Origin: Candidatus Sumerlaeota bacterium
GTDB taxonomy: Bacteria > Sumerlaeota > Sumerlaeia > MWCT01 > JAGHBZ01
Assembly: GCA_021160705.1 (NCBI GenBank)
Contig: JAGHBZ010000419.1
Span: 1-9,089, forward strand
Direction: 5' to 3'
Length of the DNA stretch: 9,089 nucleotides
The position numbers and the translations under genes were made by a program. A model generated the notes under the pieces. It was not told the origin of the DNA. It saw only the letters and a program-made list of their open reading frames with translations, and made no database searches. Of this stretch, positions 6,552-9,089 are shown piece by piece; the stretch's first letter is position 1; each line of letters starts with the position of its first letter.

Positions 6552-9089
6552 GAAAGACAATTCTATTAATACCTTTTTTTCTCTTATTAGCAATGAACAG
6601 TCTGGCAGCTCAGGACCCCCCTGCACCCCAGATTACCTTGAACGACGCTGTAAGTGAGCCGGGCACCCAGGTAGTACTCATTGCTACCATTGAAGGAGAA
6701 TACGACGAAGGTGGGATAACGTGGTATACCACTACTGATAATGGCAGCTGGTCATCAATAAATGATTTTATCCAGGTGTATATGTCTAATACAAATGCCT
6801 GCAACTCCAGCCGGATAGTTCAGGACACCATCACTCTTAAGGTCACTTATGATAATGGTAACCAATCAGTGGAGAAGACAGCCACGGTTTATACTGTGGA
6901 CGTTCTTCCACCAACAATCTCTAAGTGTGAGACTTTTTGTGATGTGGATAATAATCATTTTGGCAATGATAGACCGGTAACATTGATTGATGAGAATCAG
7001 GTTCCCTGGGTGTTTTATAGATACTATGACAATTTTCCACGTTCCGGGATAAGGGCGAAATATTATAATTCAGGCTGGACTGAGGCAATCATAAAAAACA
7101 GTGCGCAAGACACCTCTTTCGCTCCTTATGACGCAATTTCCATAGAGGAGTCAGGGAACAAATACATATACCTGGCAATCTGTGAGATGCTATCCGGTTC
7201 AGCGTTTGATGTCCATTTCCTGCGATTTAATATAACAGACGGCGTGGGTTCCTACTCAACCGGGAGCTGGGAAAATCTTGATTCTTCTTTCCCGCCGTTC
7301 TCGGGGTATATCTATAATCTACAGATGCTATATAATGGCTCAAATTTTTATGTCGCCTATACAAAAACGGAATCATCGCTGGATAATGTATACTACCGTA
7401 AATTAGAAGGCAGTAGCTGGACCGAGGAGTCGCTACTTGCTGATGATGTTTACGACGAAAATCGTAACTACTGGACACTGGCACAGGATGGACAAATCTG
7501 GGCAATCTTTACCAGATATATCCAGGGCACGGACGACTCGCAGGATGTTTATGCGCGTCAGTATGTTGGAGGGCAATGGCAGGATGAGGAACTCTGGACT
7601 GATGACCATCCTACGAATATCTGGCCTATTGATTATGCCTCCTCAATTGTCTCTGATACTTCGGGGCAGGTCTGGGGGGCGTATCGGAAGTATACTTATT
7701 CTGGTGATTTTCCATATCATATGAAGGCAAAGGTTATTCGGCGTTCCATAAACTCCACGGATAAAACTGAGACTGACCTGAGTCTTGACTCAGAAGGTAA
7801 GGCGTCGTGGGCTGGACCGGTACTCGGAGTTAATAGCACAGGGGATAAGATTTATGGGATTTATGGCAGGGTGGTTACAACCGCAGTTGAACAAACCAAG
7901 GAGGTAGAGAGTGAAGACCTCCTGATGAAGCTTCAGTCTGCAGGAAGCACAACATACTGGCAGGACGGACCATATCGTCTGACCTGTTCGTCAATGCTGA
8001 AAGATACACTCAGCATCAGCCGACGGTTCTCGCCGGATGGAGTCGTAGCGATATGGAATTACCGTCAGGACGATAACGCCGTCACATACGGCAACCTCAC
8101 CACCCACCGCCACAAAGCATCTATTGAAATAGCGGATGATGGTAATCCCTCTGATATGTTAATTACTTTAAATATTGATATAGCTGATCCGAATGAGGCT
8201 CAAATATATATCGCTGGAGACGTTATTGATGATGAACAAACTTTCCAGTGGATAACGATACCGCCGAACTCAAAGATAGAGAACATAGAATTAAATGGTC
8301 TTGATGGGCTTAAAAAGATAAAAGCGAAGTTTAAAGATAAATTCGGAAATGAATCTCCTTTTTATGAAATCCAATATGACTTGCGATTGGCAAATCCTCA
8401 GGTCGTAAATTCAACATCTGACCTAAGATACAAGGAAGGAGTGTATTACTTTAACAGTGGAAATACGTATTTGATAAATACACCTTTAGTGTTTAATGAC
8501 TCATCTTTTTCTGTTGATTCTTTTGCTCATAAAGTTGTACTTGAAGCGGGAAGTATCATTAAATTTGGGGCTAATGCCTATATAGAAATTGCAAATGATA
8601 GCTCAATAGACTGTATAGTTGCAGGTGAACAATATAATTACGTGTTATTCACCTCTGCATTTGACGATTCCGTCGGGATGGATACTGATGGGATTCCTTC
8701 TGGTGACTATGAAAACGCTATTCTGTATCGAGGCAAAGGAGATTGTCTAATCGAGCATGCAAAATTTCGCTATGCTGATACTGGTATTGTCATTTACAAT
8801 TCCACTCCTGATGGGGAGTCGTCAAACATTGAGATAAGAAACTCAATTTTCAGAGATTGCAAAACTGGAGGAGTCTTTTTAGGTTCCCATCCAGCTTATG
8901 ATAGCGGGACTCCTACTCAGGTGAAAAACGCTGATATTAAGGTGATTAATAATTTATTTGTGGATATTGCTGAGTCTTTACCAAGGGTAGGAGTTACGGT
9001 GAATAATTCAAATGCTAATATAACTATTCAAAATAATACTTTCCATAACATATACACGGGCGACTCCAATGAGGGTGTCTGTATTTATG
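6548..9089 (+). CDS. Large secreted propeller / parallel beta-helix surface protein (3' end outside window)
   Basis: The frame is open for 847 codons and runs off the window. GGAGGG at 6536-6541 lies 6 bases before the ATG, and the start overlaps the upstream stop as ATGA. Residues 1-21 are a signal peptide ending SLA-A before QDPP. Residues ~24-123 look like an Ig-like beta-sandwich. Residues ~124-518 have W/Y-rich repeats suggesting a beta-propeller: W(T/Q)(E/D)E.L followed by GQIW at 315-318 and GQVW at 373-376, 58 residues apart. Residues ~523-615 look like another beta domain. From ~621 on there is a right-handed parallel beta-helix with Asn-rich turns (NIEIRNSIF, DIKVINNLF, NITIQNNTF). 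The passage FTSAFDDSVGMDTDG resembles, from memory, one recurrent in secreted beta-helix proteins. It is probably a surface or adhesin-like protein. Any C-terminal sorting domain would lie beyond the window. Confidence 0.88.
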   Translation, partial: MRKTILLIPFFLLLAMNSLAAQDPPAPQITLNDAVSEPGTQVVLIATIEGEYDEGGITWYTTTDNGSWSSINDFIQVYMSNTNACNSSRIVQDTITLKVTYDNGNQSVEKTATVYTVDVLPPTISKCETFCDVDNNHFGNDRPVTLIDENQVPWVFYRYYDNFPRSGIRAKYYNSGWTEAIIKNSAQDTSFAPYDAISIEESGNKYIYLAICEMLSGSAFDVHFLRFNITDGVGSYSTGSWENLDSSFPPFSGYIYNLQMLYNGSNFYVAYTKTESSLDNVYYRKLEGSSWTEESLLADDVYDENRNYWTLAQDGQIWAIFTRYIQGTDDSQDVYARQYVGGQWQDEELWTDDHPTNIWPIDYASSIVSDTSGQVWGAYRKYTYSGDFPYHMKAKVIRRSINSTDKTETDLSLDSEGKASWAGPVLGVNSTGDKIYGIYGRVVTTAVEQTKEVESEDLLMKLQSAGSTTYWQDGPYRLTCSSMLKDTLSISRRFSPDGVVAIWNYRQDDNAVTYGNLTTHRHKASIEIADDGNPSDMLITLNIDIADPNEAQIYIAGDVIDDEQTFQWITIPPNSKIENIELNGLDGLKKIKAKFKDKFGNESPFYEIQYDLRLANPQVVNSTSDLRYKEGVYYFNSGNTYLINTPLVFNDSSFSVDSFAHKVVLEAGSIIKFGANAYIEIANDSSIDCIVAGEQYNYVLFTSAFDDSVGMDTDGIPSGDYENAILYRGKGDCLIEHAKFRYADTGIVIYNSTPDGESSNIEIRNSIFRDCKTGGVFLGSHPAYDSGTPTQVKNADIKVINNLFVDIAESLPRVGVTVNNSNANITIQNNTFHNIYTGDSNEGVCIY

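Noticed and set aside
7227..7724. Open frames on both strands inside the large surface-protein gene (7227-7505 -, 7437-7724 +)
   Set aside because: They are shadows of a continuous 847-codon frame with signal peptide and repeats, and have no ribosome sites.

Overview
The window comes from a bacterium with a cell envelope that supports a periplasm. The signs are several signal peptides, a SPOR-TPR protein and a large secreted beta-propeller/beta-helix protein. Every coding start chosen here has a purine-rich Shine-Dalgarno sequence, strong in most cases and weak for the HAD gene. The gene styles (LolA-like secreted protein, SPOR-TPR, beta-helix surface protein, a DUF89 phosphatase next to an unusual HAD hydrolase) fit an uncultured candidate-phylum-type Gram-negative. 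No gene fixes the taxonomy, so the lineage is inference only.

Region 1 (3-1754, + strand) is a run of three small genes: an unrecognised charged helical protein, a membrane-anchored Cys-rich protein, and a secreted protein of LolA-like appearance. The Cys-rich gene is the most curious item in the window. It is cut by an in-frame TAG at 680-682, but the frame stays open for 32 more codons with 6 Cys that echo the Cys spacing upstream of the stop. It then ends 22 bases before the next gene. That suggests a recent nonsense mutation, a sequencing error, or TAG readthrough or recoding.

Region 2 (1755-2096) is a 342-base gap between converging genes. It has no convincing gene and holds two imperfect copies of a ~33-base direct repeat.

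Region 3 (2097-4479) is a divergent pair of phosphatase genes sharing a 130-base intergenic promoter region. The - strand gene is a HAD hydrolase with an outsized insertion between motifs I and II. The + strand gene is a DUF89/ARMT1-like metal-dependent phosphatase with all the family motifs visible.

Region 4 (4480-5039) is a 560-base gap containing a near-consensus sigma70 promoter (TTGACA-17-TAGAAT). It is followed by a ~340-base leader with a small perfect hairpin, a G8 run and a purine-rich/pyrimidine-rich asymmetry.

Region 5 (5040-9089) is a translationally coupled two-gene operon (ATGA overlap): a secreted SPOR-TPR protein, then a very large secreted protein still open at the window end. 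The large protein has a signal peptide, an Ig-like segment, propeller-like W/Y repeats and a C-terminal parallel beta-helix. Its base composition falls sharply, from about 53% to 34% GC, at the domain junction near 8,110-8,160. The operon reads as an envelope/surface module, while the HAD/DUF89 pair looks like housekeeping metabolite phosphatases.
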